Positions 26,436 through 36,129 of a stretch of DNA of 64,000 bases are shown here, piece after piece. This DNA is from Nostoc sp. LPT (GTDB taxonomy: Bacteria > Cyanobacteriota > Cyanobacteriia > Cyanobacteriales > Nostocaceae). Positions within the stretch are counted from its first letter, which is position 1, and every line of letters begins with the position of its first letter. Made by a program: the position numbers and the translations under genes. The notes under the pieces are model-generated. The model was not told where the DNA came from. It made no database searches and saw nothing but the letters and a program-made list of their open reading frames with translations. The stretch lies in assembly GCF_017115165.1 (NCBI RefSeq), contig NZ_JABXKF010000161.1, forward strand, positions 1 to 64,000, given 5' to 3'.

Positions 26436-27182
26436 TTAGGATGGTTTAAGGTGATAATCAAATTTAGAATGGTAAGCTGCATTGGCAAAGTCCATTGAAG
26501 GTATGGCATCCCAATTGATTACATCTTCTAACAAAGCTTGATAACCTAGTGTATTGGGATGAAGTCCATCTTCACTCAAGCGTTTGAGTCGCCAACTTTC
26601 ACCGCGTCCCATCCATTGCTCAAAAATATCCAAATAGGGAATCTGCCGTTTGCTGCAAGCAATTCGAGTTGCTTCTTTGTAGCGGTACTGGTCGGCATGA
26701 TTATAGTAAAAACAATCTAAAAATGGCATCTTGGCTTCATCTACTGGCACCATGCCTACAAATAACACAGGACAGAGTTGCTGGGCTAAATCTAGCAGAG
26801 AAGCAATTTCCTTTTCAAATAAGGTAAAATCTGTGTAACTTCGGCCATCGGGACGCGCCAACCGGGCTGAGTCATTCACGCCTACTGATAAAATAATCAA
26901 GTCGGGAACACGATTTCGCAGTTCACCCCGGTGGCGAAATTCAACTTCTAGCCTTTGTGCTACTTGTTGCGTGCGATCGCCTCTTACCCCTAAATTATAA
27001 AGAACATGACCGGCACTATCCGGCAACATCCACCATCGCCGTAGTTGCTCAATCCAACCTCCTTTTTCCGGGTCGCCGAATCCATAAATTAAGCTGTCCC
27101 CAAGTGCGACAATCTTCATAGGCTGAAAGTGATTTGGTGGTACAGACAGCTGCATTGAGGAAGAAGCGAGAAATGTGTGCAT
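26436..27182 (-). CDS. SGNH/GDSL-type hydrolase
   Basis: 248 residues. Block I IVALGDSLIYGFGDPEKGGW with nucleophile Ser (GDS), block II GVRGDRTQQ with Gly, block III LSVGVNDSARL with Asn, and block V SEDGLHPNTLGYQAL with the catalytic D-x-x-H: all four SGNH residues are present. These esterases act on acyl groups of lipids, glycans or other small esters; substrate unknown. The conserved fold starts at MKIVALGDS, so ATG 27119 is an alternative start; the longer frame from 27182 adds 21 residues of unclear value. Confidence 0.85.
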   Translation of the reverse strand: MHTFLASSSMQLSVPPNHFQPMKIVALGDSLIYGFGDPEKGGWIEQLRRWWMLPDSAGHVLYNLGVRGDRTQQVAQRLEVEFRHRGELRNRVPDLIILSVGVNDSARLARPDGRSYTDFTLFEKEIASLLDLAQQLCPVLFVGMVPVDEAKMPFLDCFYYNHADQYRYKEATRIACSKRQIPYLDIFEQWMGRGESWRLKRLSEDGLHPNTLGYQALLEDVINWDAIPSMDFANAAYHSKFDYHLKPS

Positions 27183-27875
27183 TTAACGACTATATTTTAT
27201 ATCTTTACAAGATTCTATACATTTCTATACCATAGATGGCTATCTTTAGTGTTCAAGCATCTATGGAGTTTTACTTGTTGATATAGTTCTAAGGTTAATA
27301 TTGCCGCAGTTGAGACTTTGTATGATGGGCTACTGCACTTTCACAATCAACATGAGAATCGAACCGCAGAGGCGCTGAGGACGCAGAGGAAGAGAAAAAA
27401 GGCAGATCCCCGCAAAATTAATTTTATTTCTGGGATGTAGGGAATTTTGCTGGGCAATTCCACGGACATGATATACAGCAGAATTCAGGAGTCAGAATTC
27501 AGAATGGGCTACGCCCCGCTGCGCTAACAGAAATAAAACAAGCTTTTTACAAGGCTTTCAGACTAGCTTGTATACTTCATCAACTTGAAATCTGCTGTAA
27601 GTCCTCATCTACAGACGGATAAGTTGTGTAGATAAATCAATCGCTAAAAGTAAACACTCACTTACCAATTGGTTTGTTAAAAGAGTTGACACAAGTAGTT
27701 GTTTAGTAATACAGTGTACTACATAAGTAATGAGTTAGATTAAAAAGACTTCCTCGCCAGTACAGTGAAAATAAAATTACCATTTGCACGCAATTAGTTG
27801 ATATTACGAGAAAAAATTTTCAAAACTTCCTACTTAACACAAAATAACTTAATTAACGCTGCATAACTTATAAAT
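27183..27875. other. 693-bp intergenic region with dispersed repeats
   Basis: Contains AATCGAACCGCAGAGGCGCT-GAGGACGCAGAGG (27358-27390), a repeat type common in Nostoc; a MITE-terminus-like ACGGACATGATAT (about 27463); and a segment bounded by ACAGCAGAATT / AAATCTGCTGT (about 27475-27598) enclosing GGGCTACGCCCCGCTGCGCT. No open frame. The right 250 bp is AT-rich promoter DNA for the AAA ATPase gene. Confidence 0.4.
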
Positions 27876-29078
27876 ATGGATTTTGACTATTTTAGAAGCA
27901 ATGAAGGCACTCCTACAAATAATACTCGGCAAAGCTTACTTGCTTGCGGTTGGCGACCGTTTAACCGAGAATTAGATTGGGGATTTTTATGGCAACTGTT
28001 GTACAGTGACTCCCGCGAATTAAGTCAAAAAAGTTTGAATTTGGCGAGTAATATTGCTGATGTTTTAGGACGAAATAATTATGCTTGGTGGGCGAATTTA
28101 TTAAGTGTTGTATCTGATAATACCCGCTACGAAGTTGAAAAATTTTGGAATTACATTACACCAGATCCTCAATCACCAGATCATCGCTACAAAGATGTTT
28201 TGAGTACGGAAACGCCTATTGTCCAATTTGTCAGTCGTAGTAGTATTCCTATTGATTATGTTCTTAATCGACTGCAAGAAATTACTGTACTGCGAGTTTT
28301 AGGTGTATTGGGTAATCCTGATATTATTACCCAGTATTACTCAGAAAGAGATTTTTATTTTCCCATAGATAAATTTGTTAGCTGGGAACGCTTAGACGTT
28401 ATTAATACTGTTTACGCTTACTGGTCTAAGTATGACATTTGGTTGCAAATTGATCCTTACGATCGCGGGCGACGACAATATAGTTTAATGGCGAAAAATC
28501 TCGCGCCACTAATTAACAAAGCGACTTACGACTTAGCAGTAATGCTGAGTGGATATCAAAGTCGTGTAGGCAAAGTTCATAGTCAGTTTCCCATTCGGAC
28601 ATTTCCCGCAGATATCCAAAGCTTTACTGACTCTGTACAGCAAGCGATTTTAAATCAAAACCAGTTAGCGGTTGTTGTACATGGGCAACCAGGTACTGGT
28701 AAAACAGTCTGGACACAGGCAGTAGCAAAAGAAATTCTTGTACCTTTAGGGTATGTAATTTTTATTTTAGATCATGATGCGATCGCTAATTTTGTCCCAC
28801 CGACTTACATAGAGCGTATTTGTATCGTTATTAACGAAGCTGATAATCTAGCGCAAAATCGTGCTTCCGAGGTAGCGCAATACAATAACAAAACCGAACA
28901 CATTCTGAGTTTGCTGGATGGGACTTTATATCAGAGTGTAATTGATGACTCTGGTATTCAAATGCAGCAACGGTTAGTTGTCTTGATGACTTGCAACACT
29001 ACCGAAAGATTAGATCCAGCCATGTTACGTAAGGGTAGGGTGGATTTAATATATGAGTTTACACAACTATTTATTTGA
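27876..29078 (+). CDS. AAA-family ATPase
   Basis: 400 residues. An N-terminal region of about 250 residues without a recognised domain (WGFLWQLLYSDSRELSQKSL, NYAWWANLLSVVSDNTRYEV) precedes a classical AAA module: Walker A GQPGTGKT (270-277), Walker B ICIVINEADN with Glu in the usual place, sensor-1 VVLMTCNTTERLD, and an arginine-finger-like PAMLRKGRVD. The C-terminal lid is short, ending soon after. Probably a remodelling ATPase of unknown target. Intact, single gene beside but convergent with the scytonemin response-regulator gene. Confidence 0.8.
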   Translation: MDFDYFRSNEGTPTNNTRQSLLACGWRPFNRELDWGFLWQLLYSDSRELSQKSLNLASNIADVLGRNNYAWWANLLSVVSDNTRYEVEKFWNYITPDPQSPDHRYKDVLSTETPIVQFVSRSSIPIDYVLNRLQEITVLRVLGVLGNPDIITQYYSERDFYFPIDKFVSWERLDVINTVYAYWSKYDIWLQIDPYDRGRRQYSLMAKNLAPLINKATYDLAVMLSGYQSRVGKVHSQFPIRTFPADIQSFTDSVQQAILNQNQLAVVVHGQPGTGKTVWTQAVAKEILVPLGYVIFILDHDAIANFVPPTYIERICIVINEADNLAQNRASEVAQYNNKTEHILSLLDGTLYQSVIDDSGIQMQQRLVVLMTCNTTERLDPAMLRKGRVDLIYEFTQLFI

Positions 29079-29241
29079 ATTGGGTAACTCGGTAGTCTTC
29101 TGAGGAGAAGGGACAATGGGGATGGATATACTGCCTGAAGCCCTTTTTCCTCTTTTTCCATATTTGGTAGATGCAATCGTAAATCCTGTTTCGACGATTC
29201 CTTTTTTGCTAACACAACAGTCAAATCTGCTTTCAGCACTT

Positions 29242-30129
29242 TTAGCAGAGTTGCACCTGTTTTTGCGATACAAGCTGATGCTCTTTGCGCCAAGCCTGGG
29301 GAGGTAAACCGTGATGTTGGCGAAACTGACGGGAGAAATGAGACACATCCTGATAGCCCAATGCTTTTGCTATCTTCTCGACTGTCTCATTATTATTTTG
29401 GAGTAAAAAACGAGCTCCCGCCATCCGGCGTTTGACAATCCAGCAGTTTACAGTCTCTCCTGTCTGCTTTGCTACTCGGTTAGTTAAGTAAGCAGGTGAG
29501 TAACCAACAGCAACAGCCACATCACACAAAGTAATTCCTTGATCGTAATGAGCTTCGATGAAGTCGAACACTTCTTTTAATTGGGGAATGGAGGGAAAGA
29601 TTGACGAATCAGTGATCATGGCTTCTCTACCAGAGGCTTCGGCAACGGCAAGGGCAACGGCAACATCTACAGTGGTCACTGGAGTATCATCTGTAAATAC
29701 TGATTTTGGAGTTTTCTCAGACTTAATAGTACACCAGTACTGAAAATTAGCTTGTTTTTGTAAGCGAGTAGCGATCGCTCTGAGCAATTCGTCTAGTGTA
29801 GAGGGTTTGCTAAGATAGTCGTCTGCTCCCAATTCCATAGCTTTGCGAACATCTGCTCTGGTACTACTGCCAGTCAGAAAAATGAAAGGAATAATTGCTG
29901 TAACAGGATCTTGGCGTAGCGTAGTTAAAACGTTATAACCATCCATATCGGGCATTGTGATATCGCAAATCACTAAGTCGGGTATATGCTTTTGTGCTTG
30001 CCGAATACCAGCAAAACCGTTGTCAGCACCTATCGTATCAAAACCTTTAACCTCAAGACCCTTTAAATAAAGATTGCGGGTAACGTTATCATCTTCAATG
30101 ACGAGAATTTTCTTTGACGATTCAGACAT
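29242..30129 (-). CDS. Response regulator with AraC-type DNA-binding domain (scytonemin two-component system)
   Basis: 295 residues. REC domain (about 6-122) with acidic pocket E12-D13-D14, phosphoacceptor D56 in DLVICDITMPDMDGY, T86 and K108. The C-terminal AraC double helix-turn-helix (about 190-290) contains GITLCDVAVAVGYSPAYLTN and VEKIAKALGYQDVSHFSRQF. By position and make-up it matches my memory of Npun_F1278, reported as needed for scytonemin production in N. punctiforme. It lies 141 bp after its kinase on the same strand. It is the best candidate to bind the repeated sites upstream of scyA and trpEG (inference). Confidence 0.9.
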   Translation of the reverse strand: MSESSKKILVIEDDNVTRNLYLKGLEVKGFDTIGADNGFAGIRQAQKHIPDLVICDITMPDMDGYNVLTTLRQDPVTAIIPFIFLTGSSTRADVRKAMELGADDYLSKPSTLDELLRAIATRLQKQANFQYWCTIKSEKTPKSVFTDDTPVTTVDVAVALAVAEASGREAMITDSSIFPSIPQLKEVFDFIEAHYDQGITLCDVAVAVGYSPAYLTNRVAKQTGETVNCWIVKRRMAGARFLLQNNNETVEKIAKALGYQDVSHFSRQFRQHHGLPPQAWRKEHQLVSQKQVQLC

Positions 30130-30270
30130 AATTTTCTATTACCATAACTTTTTGCAGAAGCTGCTTACTAGACTCTTTGGTGAGTATGTAAATAGGCATG
30201 AGATTAATTACTTCGTTTGGATAGTTATGATTGTTAATTTGTTAATTAACAACTATCTTCATTTCAACAC

Positions 30271-32250
30271 TCATAACTCGGTACTGGTAAACTCTGATTG
30301 GATTAATGGCAATATCACAGTAAATGTAGTGCCCACACAAATTTGACTTTCTACAGAAACTTGACCGTGATGTAAATCTACAAGGGTTTTAAGAATCGAT
30401 AGTCCTAGTCCAGTACCAGGTATATGCTCAATATTACTACCACGGTAAAATGGCTCAAATATTCGTTGCTGATCTGCTACTGAAATACCGATACCCATAT
30501 CTTTAACCTGGAAAATTAATTTTTCATTTTTGCAATATAGTTTCAAATCAATTGGCATCTGGGAGGGGGAATACTTTATTGCATTGTCGAGCAAATTGTT
30601 CAAAATAGGCTCTAACAATTTTTTATCTATGCAGGCTGTTAAGGACTTATCTTCAGTTACAAAATGAATCGGATTTTGGCTAATTCTCATCTGCATTTGT
30701 GTTACTAAATCATTACCAAACTGAACTAAATCAAGCGGTTTTGGAGCAAAGTTGATTTTTGCTGATTCTGTCTTAGAGAAGAACAAAATATCATCCAACA
30801 TTTGGCTGAGTTGTTCGGTAGCTTTTTGAATGTGATCGAGTAATGGTTGTATTTTCTTCTGTGTACGTTTGTCTACTTCTTCCTTTAGTAAACTATTAGA
30901 AAATGAAACAATATTCAGCGGAGTCCGAAATTGATGGCAAACCATAGAAAGAAAACGCGCTCTAAGTTCGCTAAGTTGTTTTGCTTGTTCTAAAGCTTGG
31001 TTTAGACCTAATTCTGCATATTTGTAATCGGTAATATCGATGCCTGCAATCAGTTCGACTGGCTTTCCTCCAAAATCCAAAACTCCATCCAGCATGGCAA
31101 CCGCGCAAGCTAGCCAGCGCTCCGTGCCGTTTTTTGTCAAAATATTTATCTCCTGGTATTCAAAGTTAGATGCTTCAGCCTGGTTGCGTACCTGCCTACG
31201 TTTTTTGCTTTTAATCAGTCGACGCAGTTCAAAGCCTATTGTCAGTTCTTCGTTTGTGTAGCCAGTGAGTTTCTCCACTGCTGGATTTACATAGCAAAGC
31301 CGCGTACCTTGAATCAGAAAAGTGCTGGCATCTGTCGTTTCTGCTAAAGTCCGAAATCTAGTTGCGTTCAGTCGTAATGCTTCTTCAGTCTGTTTCGATT
31401 CGGTAATGTCCCAAATACTCCACACTCTTCCAATAATTTTACCCTCAAGCAACTGAGGTTTAGAATAGTGTGCAAAAACTCTTCCATCTTTTAACTCTAG
31501 AATATCATAGCTCTCAAAATCAGCTTGGCTAGACACTTCCCAAATCAGCCGACTAAAGGCTTGTGGATCTTTAAGTTGGCTCTCAAAAAAGGCTTTGCAT
31601 CGAGGACATTTCTTAGATAGAATTAGGGACTCTGGAATCTGCCACATATCCACAAATTTCTGATTCAAGCTCAGAATATCTCCCTCAAAGTTAACTGCAA
31701 CAACACCAATGGCAGTAGATTCGAGAGTAGAACGAAGTAAAGATAGGGATGTTTCTAGTTCTAATTCTTTTACCTTGAGTTGAGAAAGCTCCTGTTGCAA
31801 ATTGTCTTTGACATCCCTTAATTCATCAGTCCACTTTTGCACGCTCAGTTCTACTATTTCATCAGTTTTCTCACGAGCAAAGGCACAGCCAAATTCCATA
31901 TTTTGGTCTTTTACATAGCTAATGGATATTTCAACCAGAAAGATCCGACCTCTTTTTGTCCTGTAGCGAGATTTAAAGGTAAGGGAACCCTGTGAAATAA
32001 TATCTGACCAATTGTGTAGAGAAAAGTCTACATCTATATCATGCAGCCTCATGGATAGTAATTCCTCACGGGAATACTCAGTCATCAGGCAAGTGGCATC
32101 ATTAACATAAAGAAACTGCGCGTTTGCTCCTAAACAGAAGGCAGCATCTACAGCATGATTTATTAGAAAGTGAGCAAACTTCATCTCTATTTCTGGTTGT
32201 AGTGCCCATTGATTGTTTGATTGAGCTAGTGTATATTCGCCAGAATTCAT
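30271..32250 (-). CDS. PAS-domain sensor histidine kinase (scytonemin two-component system)
   Basis: 659 residues, no transmembrane segment. Three PAS domains (about 25-130, 175-285 and 295-410) precede the DHp H-box SMVCHQFRTPLNIVSFSNSL with phosphorylated H439, then HATPase with NNLLDNAIKYSP (551-562), DMGIGI (584-589) and GTGLGLSI (612-619). The second PAS carries an unusual CPRC pair (215-218). ATG 32250 has AGGAGGAAG upstream. Divergent from scyA and followed by the AraC-type regulator, as for Npun_F1277 in N. punctiforme (memory). Soluble PAS sensing suggests an intracellular light, redox or oxidative signal. Confidence 0.9.
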   Translation of the reverse strand: MNSGEYTLAQSNNQWALQPEIEMKFAHFLINHAVDAAFCLGANAQFLYVNDATCLMTEYSREELLSMRLHDIDVDFSLHNWSDIISQGSLTFKSRYRTKRGRIFLVEISISYVKDQNMEFGCAFAREKTDEIVELSVQKWTDELRDVKDNLQQELSQLKVKELELETSLSLLRSTLESTAIGVVAVNFEGDILSLNQKFVDMWQIPESLILSKKCPRCKAFFESQLKDPQAFSRLIWEVSSQADFESYDILELKDGRVFAHYSKPQLLEGKIIGRVWSIWDITESKQTEEALRLNATRFRTLAETTDASTFLIQGTRLCYVNPAVEKLTGYTNEELTIGFELRRLIKSKKRRQVRNQAEASNFEYQEINILTKNGTERWLACAVAMLDGVLDFGGKPVELIAGIDITDYKYAELGLNQALEQAKQLSELRARFLSMVCHQFRTPLNIVSFSNSLLKEEVDKRTQKKIQPLLDHIQKATEQLSQMLDDILFFSKTESAKINFAPKPLDLVQFGNDLVTQMQMRISQNPIHFVTEDKSLTACIDKKLLEPILNNLLDNAIKYSPSQMPIDLKLYCKNEKLIFQVKDMGIGISVADQQRIFEPFYRGSNIEHIPGTGLGLSILKTLVDLHHGQVSVESQICVGTTFTVILPLIQSEFTSTEL

Positions 32251-33280
32251 ATTCCCACTTCCTCCTGGTAATCAATCAGCACTATAGCCATTAATGAGTT
32301 AATAGTCATAACTTACTAAGATTTTTGGTGTACTGTTCGGCTGTTAAAAAGTAAAACTAGTTAGTTATTAGAAAATATTACTAATTATCTTAACAAAACT
32401 TATCATACCAGGAAAATGTGAATTATTAAAGCGAATTTTCTTAAAAAAAACTAAATATTTCAAAAAATTATTTATTATTGACTTAAACAGCTTTTTATAG
32501 CAACACAAAATTTAGACAAATCAAATCTAGATTAGCCAATCAACCTTATTAGATAAGAGTTCAAAACTCTTAATCTATAAGTAGAAAAAATATTTTAAAT
32601 CTAAACTAGCCCTGCGTCAGAACTAACTAATAGACATCTGGTGAAATTAATTATGCGTTATCAATAACCCTTGTAGAGATGTAGGAGTGCTACCCCTCTA
32701 CAAGAGTTCACCAACCTAAAATTCCTGGGTTTCCACTGGAGAAAGGTTAAAAAATAAAAATTTTTATCCTTTAACCTTTTCCCTAGCAAGGACTTTGGCG
32801 AACTACTCGTGTAGAGTCGTTTGATTTTCAACATAAATCAATTTGCAGTTCTGGACCTGACTTAAATGAATAAACTTCCACTCATCAACCACTGATCAAC
32901 TTATTTTCTTAATTTATCTTAACTTATTCTCTCAGCGATTTAACTATAGAAGAATATGCTTAGTCATCTGTCGTAAGAAGTACATTCGTATCAAAAAAAA
33001 ATACGTATATTTTTAGGTATAGTGTTGCGTTTGTTTTATCATAAAGAAACACTGCATTCGTATACTAAGTATATATTCATATTTTAGGCATGATAAAACA
33101 CATTTTTTTAATTTATTTACATACTGAATATTTTGTCATCTCTCAAAAGAAGTATAAAAGGTTAAAAAAATAATGTCTTTATCGTTACAAATAATTGACT
33201 CAAAGAGTTTTTGCTGGCAATATAAAAACCGCTAAATAGCCTGATGCCTAAATTCGGATAAAAAGTTGTGTAAGTTCTAA

Positions 33281-33324
33281 AGCAAAAGAATTGACAACCA
33301 GATCAAAAGATTTTCTATTGTAAA
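33281..33324 (+). promoter_or_regulatory. Repeated candidate control site, copy 1 (scyA upstream)
   Basis: AGCAAAAGAATTGACAACCA followed by GATCAAAAGATTTTCTATTG. It shares TTGACA-N5-ATCAAAA-ATTTT-ATTG with the copies at 33404 and 33655 and, with one base less spacing, the site at 46361 upstream of trpEG. Confidence 0.6.
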
Positions 33325-33403
33325 TTTGGTAATGTGCCGCCCCTACATCGCAGAAGATCAATCTTTCAGAATGACTAAGTTAGAAATGTCACAATTACGA
33401 TAA

Positions 33404-33480
33404 AAGCGAAAAAATTGACACCCTGATCAAAATATTTTTCATTGCAAATAGGTTTTTATCATAGTATCTATCATTAAGTT
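33404..33480 (+). promoter_or_regulatory. Repeated candidate control site, copy 2 (scyA upstream)
   Basis: AGCGAAAAAATTGACACCCT followed by GATCAAAATATTTTTCATTG. Similarity to copy 3 continues to ATCATTAAG at the right end, giving an imperfect direct repeat of about 77 bp. Confidence 0.6.
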
Positions 33481-33654
33481 AAGAATTTCCCTAGGCGGTT
33501 AAATAAGTAAATGGGTGCAATTAAAGGTAACTATGTAAAGCTTTGTAAAGATTATGAGATGTGTTTGAGTTAAGCTTAGTTGCTCGTTTACATACCTTTA
33601 GATGATTTGGTTTATTCCTGCCAACCTACTTAAGCACTGCAATCATCACACTAG

Positions 33655-33733
33655 AAGCGAAAAATTTGACACCTCCATCAAAAGATTTTTGATTGCCCAA
33701 CGGTCTTTATCTCCTTTATTGTGATCATTAAGA
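33655..33733 (+). promoter_or_regulatory. Repeated candidate control site, copy 3 (scyA upstream)
   Basis: AGCGAAAAATTTGACACCTC followed by CATCAAAAGATTTTTGATTG, then diverged sequence ending again in ATCATTAAG. It is the copy nearest to scyA, about 210-290 bp upstream of ATG 33943. Confidence 0.6.
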
Positions 33734-33942
33734 AGCACAGCCTCAACTGTTGTATGCTTTTGGTAAAAATTTTTTGGTACTGCGCTCATAAGCATCAATC
33801 AGCAGTGACTAATCATTTCTACTATTGTCCAAGCTAGGTCATAGCTGTAAGAAACAACAGAGTTGTTTGTATTAAATATTTCTAGCGCTGTGATTGTAAA
33901 CTAAAAAGCCTTTGTGTAACTTTCTGTAATTACGTGAAACTA

Positions 33943-35826
33943 ATGAGTCAAAACTATACTGGTTCAAACTCTCCTCTGATCACCACTGAGCCATACAAGG
34001 AACTTCCAGCAAACAGATATGTAGAATCTGTGTCTGATGTTTCTGGTCAGCTTGATGAATCGGAGAATAACGGGGGAATTCAGGCTTTTTTAAAGGACGA
34101 GACAGCCCCAACGCTCTCCGTTGCTGATGCGATCGCTCAGATGTTGGAAAATTTGGGAGTAAGCTACGCTTTTGGTGTCGCCGGTGGTGCAATGGCCAGC
34201 CTTTGGGGTGCGCTATCCAATAGCAGCATAGAAGTGTTGAACTTCCGCCATGAAGCCGGAGCCGCATTTGCAGCCACCGAAGCTTACTTTGCGAATAATC
34301 GCCCCACTGTAGTTTTTACCACAGCAGGGCCGGGGATCACCAACGCCCTCACCGGATTATTTGCGGCTCGTGGTGAAGGTGCCAAGGTAATTTTACTGTC
34401 AGCTTGCACCTCAGCACCGCAGCGTGGACGCTGGGCAATTCAAGAAACCAGCACTTATACATTGCCAAGTGGAGGGATTTTTACCACAGGAGCGCTATTC
34501 AACTATGCAATCACGATTGAATCTGCGGCTCAACTACCGCAGATTTTTCGTAAACTGGCTTTGGCTATGGCGCAACCAGGCGGATTTGTTGCCCATTTGA
34601 GCATTCCTACCGCAGTGCAAACAAGTTTAGTTGAGAATATAGCCTTACCCCAACTAGATGTTTCTCCGTTTGCGATGACTGCTTCAAAAGAAGCGATCGC
34701 GAAATCTGTAGAGTTACTATCATCTGGCCTCTTTGCCATCTGGGTTGGTTTCGGTGCGCGTGACGCAGCAGACAAAATCCGCCAACTCGCAGAGAAAACT
34801 GGAGCAGCCGTCATGTGTTCACCCCGTGGTAAAGGTATCTTCCCTGAAGATCATCCCCAGTTTGTGGGTGTCACAGGTTTAGGCGGTCATGCTTCCGTCT
34901 TAACTTATATGGAACAGCAACCTCCACTACGCACACTCGTATTAGGAACCCGCCTTGGCGAACCGACTTCCTTCTGGAGTTCGGCGCTAGTTCCAAAAGC
35001 AGGCTTTGTCCATGTCGATATTGACCCAGAAGTACCAGGTGTAGCCTATCCACACGTTGAAACTTTCGGGGTTCGTTCTGACATCAAAGCTTTTGTGGAA
35101 GAGTTGTTGCAGCAATTACCAGATGCTCCTCGTTCCACAATCTCCCTACCTCGTCCAGAACACAAAGCAATTGAACCTGCTCCAGACGTAGACTATCCAG
35201 TGCGACCAGAAGTATTGATGGCAGCAATTCAAAAGATCGTTGTTGAGGGTAGCGATGCCGTAGTCATGGCAGAATGCGGTAACTCTTTTACTTGGTCAAC
35301 ACATCTACTGCAATTTTCCGAAGCCAATCGTTACCGAGTCAGTACCGGAGTTGGCGCAATGGGTCACGCCGTCACTGGAGTGTTGGGTGCAGCGTTGGCA
35401 AACAATGGTAAGGCTGTAGGGATTGTAGGTGATGGAGCAATGCTGATGAATAACGAAATCAGCACAGCCGTGAAATACAAAATTCCCGCAATCTGGATCG
35501 TACTCAACGATGCGCGTTACAACATGTGTCATCAAGGGATGAAAATCTTGGGATTAAAGGGCGCAGATGCAACAATTCCACCAACAAACTTTGCGATGAT
35601 TGCTCGTGGGATGGGAGCAGAAGCGATCGTCGTTGTCAGAGAGTCGGATATCGAACTAGCATTAGAACAAGCGATCGCATCAACTGTTCCCTTTCTCATC
35701 GATGTAGTGATTGACGCCGATCGACCAGCACCTTCTGGTGGACGTAATAAAAGTTTGGCAGCCCAAGGAATTAAATCAACTCCCGCGAAAAATGCAGTCA
35801 AGCAAGTTTCATTTCCAATGATTTGA
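33943..35826 (+). CDS. scyA: ScyA, thiamine-diphosphate acyloin synthase of scytonemin biosynthesis
   Basis: 627 residues from ATG 33943 (a GTG three codons earlier is also in frame). Acetolactate-synthase fold: N-terminal PYR domain with AIAQMLENLGVSYAFGVAGG and catalytic E104 in NFRHEAGAAFAATEAYF; central domain; C-terminal PP domain with GDG (496-498) and NN (503-504) of the ThDP/Mg2+ motif. In N. punctiforme, ScyA joins indole-3-pyruvate and p-hydroxyphenylpyruvate into the beta-keto acid precursor of the scytonemin monomer. The first 55 residues are a family-specific extension. First gene of the scy block, behind the 1.69-kb control region. Confidence 0.96.
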   Translation: MSQNYTGSNSPLITTEPYKELPANRYVESVSDVSGQLDESENNGGIQAFLKDETAPTLSVADAIAQMLENLGVSYAFGVAGGAMASLWGALSNSSIEVLNFRHEAGAAFAATEAYFANNRPTVVFTTAGPGITNALTGLFAARGEGAKVILLSACTSAPQRGRWAIQETSTYTLPSGGIFTTGALFNYAITIESAAQLPQIFRKLALAMAQPGGFVAHLSIPTAVQTSLVENIALPQLDVSPFAMTASKEAIAKSVELLSSGLFAIWVGFGARDAADKIRQLAEKTGAAVMCSPRGKGIFPEDHPQFVGVTGLGGHASVLTYMEQQPPLRTLVLGTRLGEPTSFWSSALVPKAGFVHVDIDPEVPGVAYPHVETFGVRSDIKAFVEELLQQLPDAPRSTISLPRPEHKAIEPAPDVDYPVRPEVLMAAIQKIVVEGSDAVVMAECGNSFTWSTHLLQFSEANRYRVSTGVGAMGHAVTGVLGAALANNGKAVGIVGDGAMLMNNEISTAVKYKIPAIWIVLNDARYNMCHQGMKILGLKGADATIPPTNFAMIARGMGAEAIVVVRESDIELALEQAIASTVPFLIDVVIDADRPAPSGGRNKSLAAQGIKSTPAKNAVKQVSFPMI

Positions 35827-36129
35827 TTTAAAAAGCTTGCAATCTCATTCAATTCTTATAGACACTAAGACACTCCAAGAAAGCGGAATTTACAACGCAG
35901 TTTGGATGAGTCCATTCAGCAAAACATAAAGGATGAATTTAGAAGCGGCAAAAATTTTATTCCAGGCAACAACTACGCCCACCAAGCTGGAATGTTTTAT
36001 TTTTGAAGATTACTCTTTTCTAACTTCATCTTATCTTAATATTCCAGAGTGTTTTTGTGTCTATATCTTTACATTTCGTAATGGTCATTACTTTCTCTAA
36101 ACAATTCCAACCAATATCAAGAGGTGAAA
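35827..36129. other. scyA-scyB spacer
   Basis: 303 bp, long for neighbouring operon genes. No open frame and no repeat block. AAGAGGTGA at 36119-36127 is the ribosome binding site for scyB. A secondary promoter or an mRNA processing site is possible but not visible as a motif. Confidence 0.3.

Larger units (their letters stand above)
32251..33942. promoter_or_regulatory. 1.69-kb divergent control region, sensor kinase / scyA
   Basis: AT-rich, no gene. Structures seen: hairpin TTGTAGAG / CTCTACAA (32671-32703); long hairpin AAAGGTTAAA / TTTAACCTTT with an AT core (32742-32779); an 11-bp inverted repeat TGTTTTATCAT / ATGATAAAACA spaced by 47 bp (33032-33100); and three copies of a 45-bp motif (listed separately) with a weaker relative near 33193. 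The extent and complexity exceed what one simple promoter needs and fit UV-inducible control of scytonemin genes. Confidence 0.7.
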
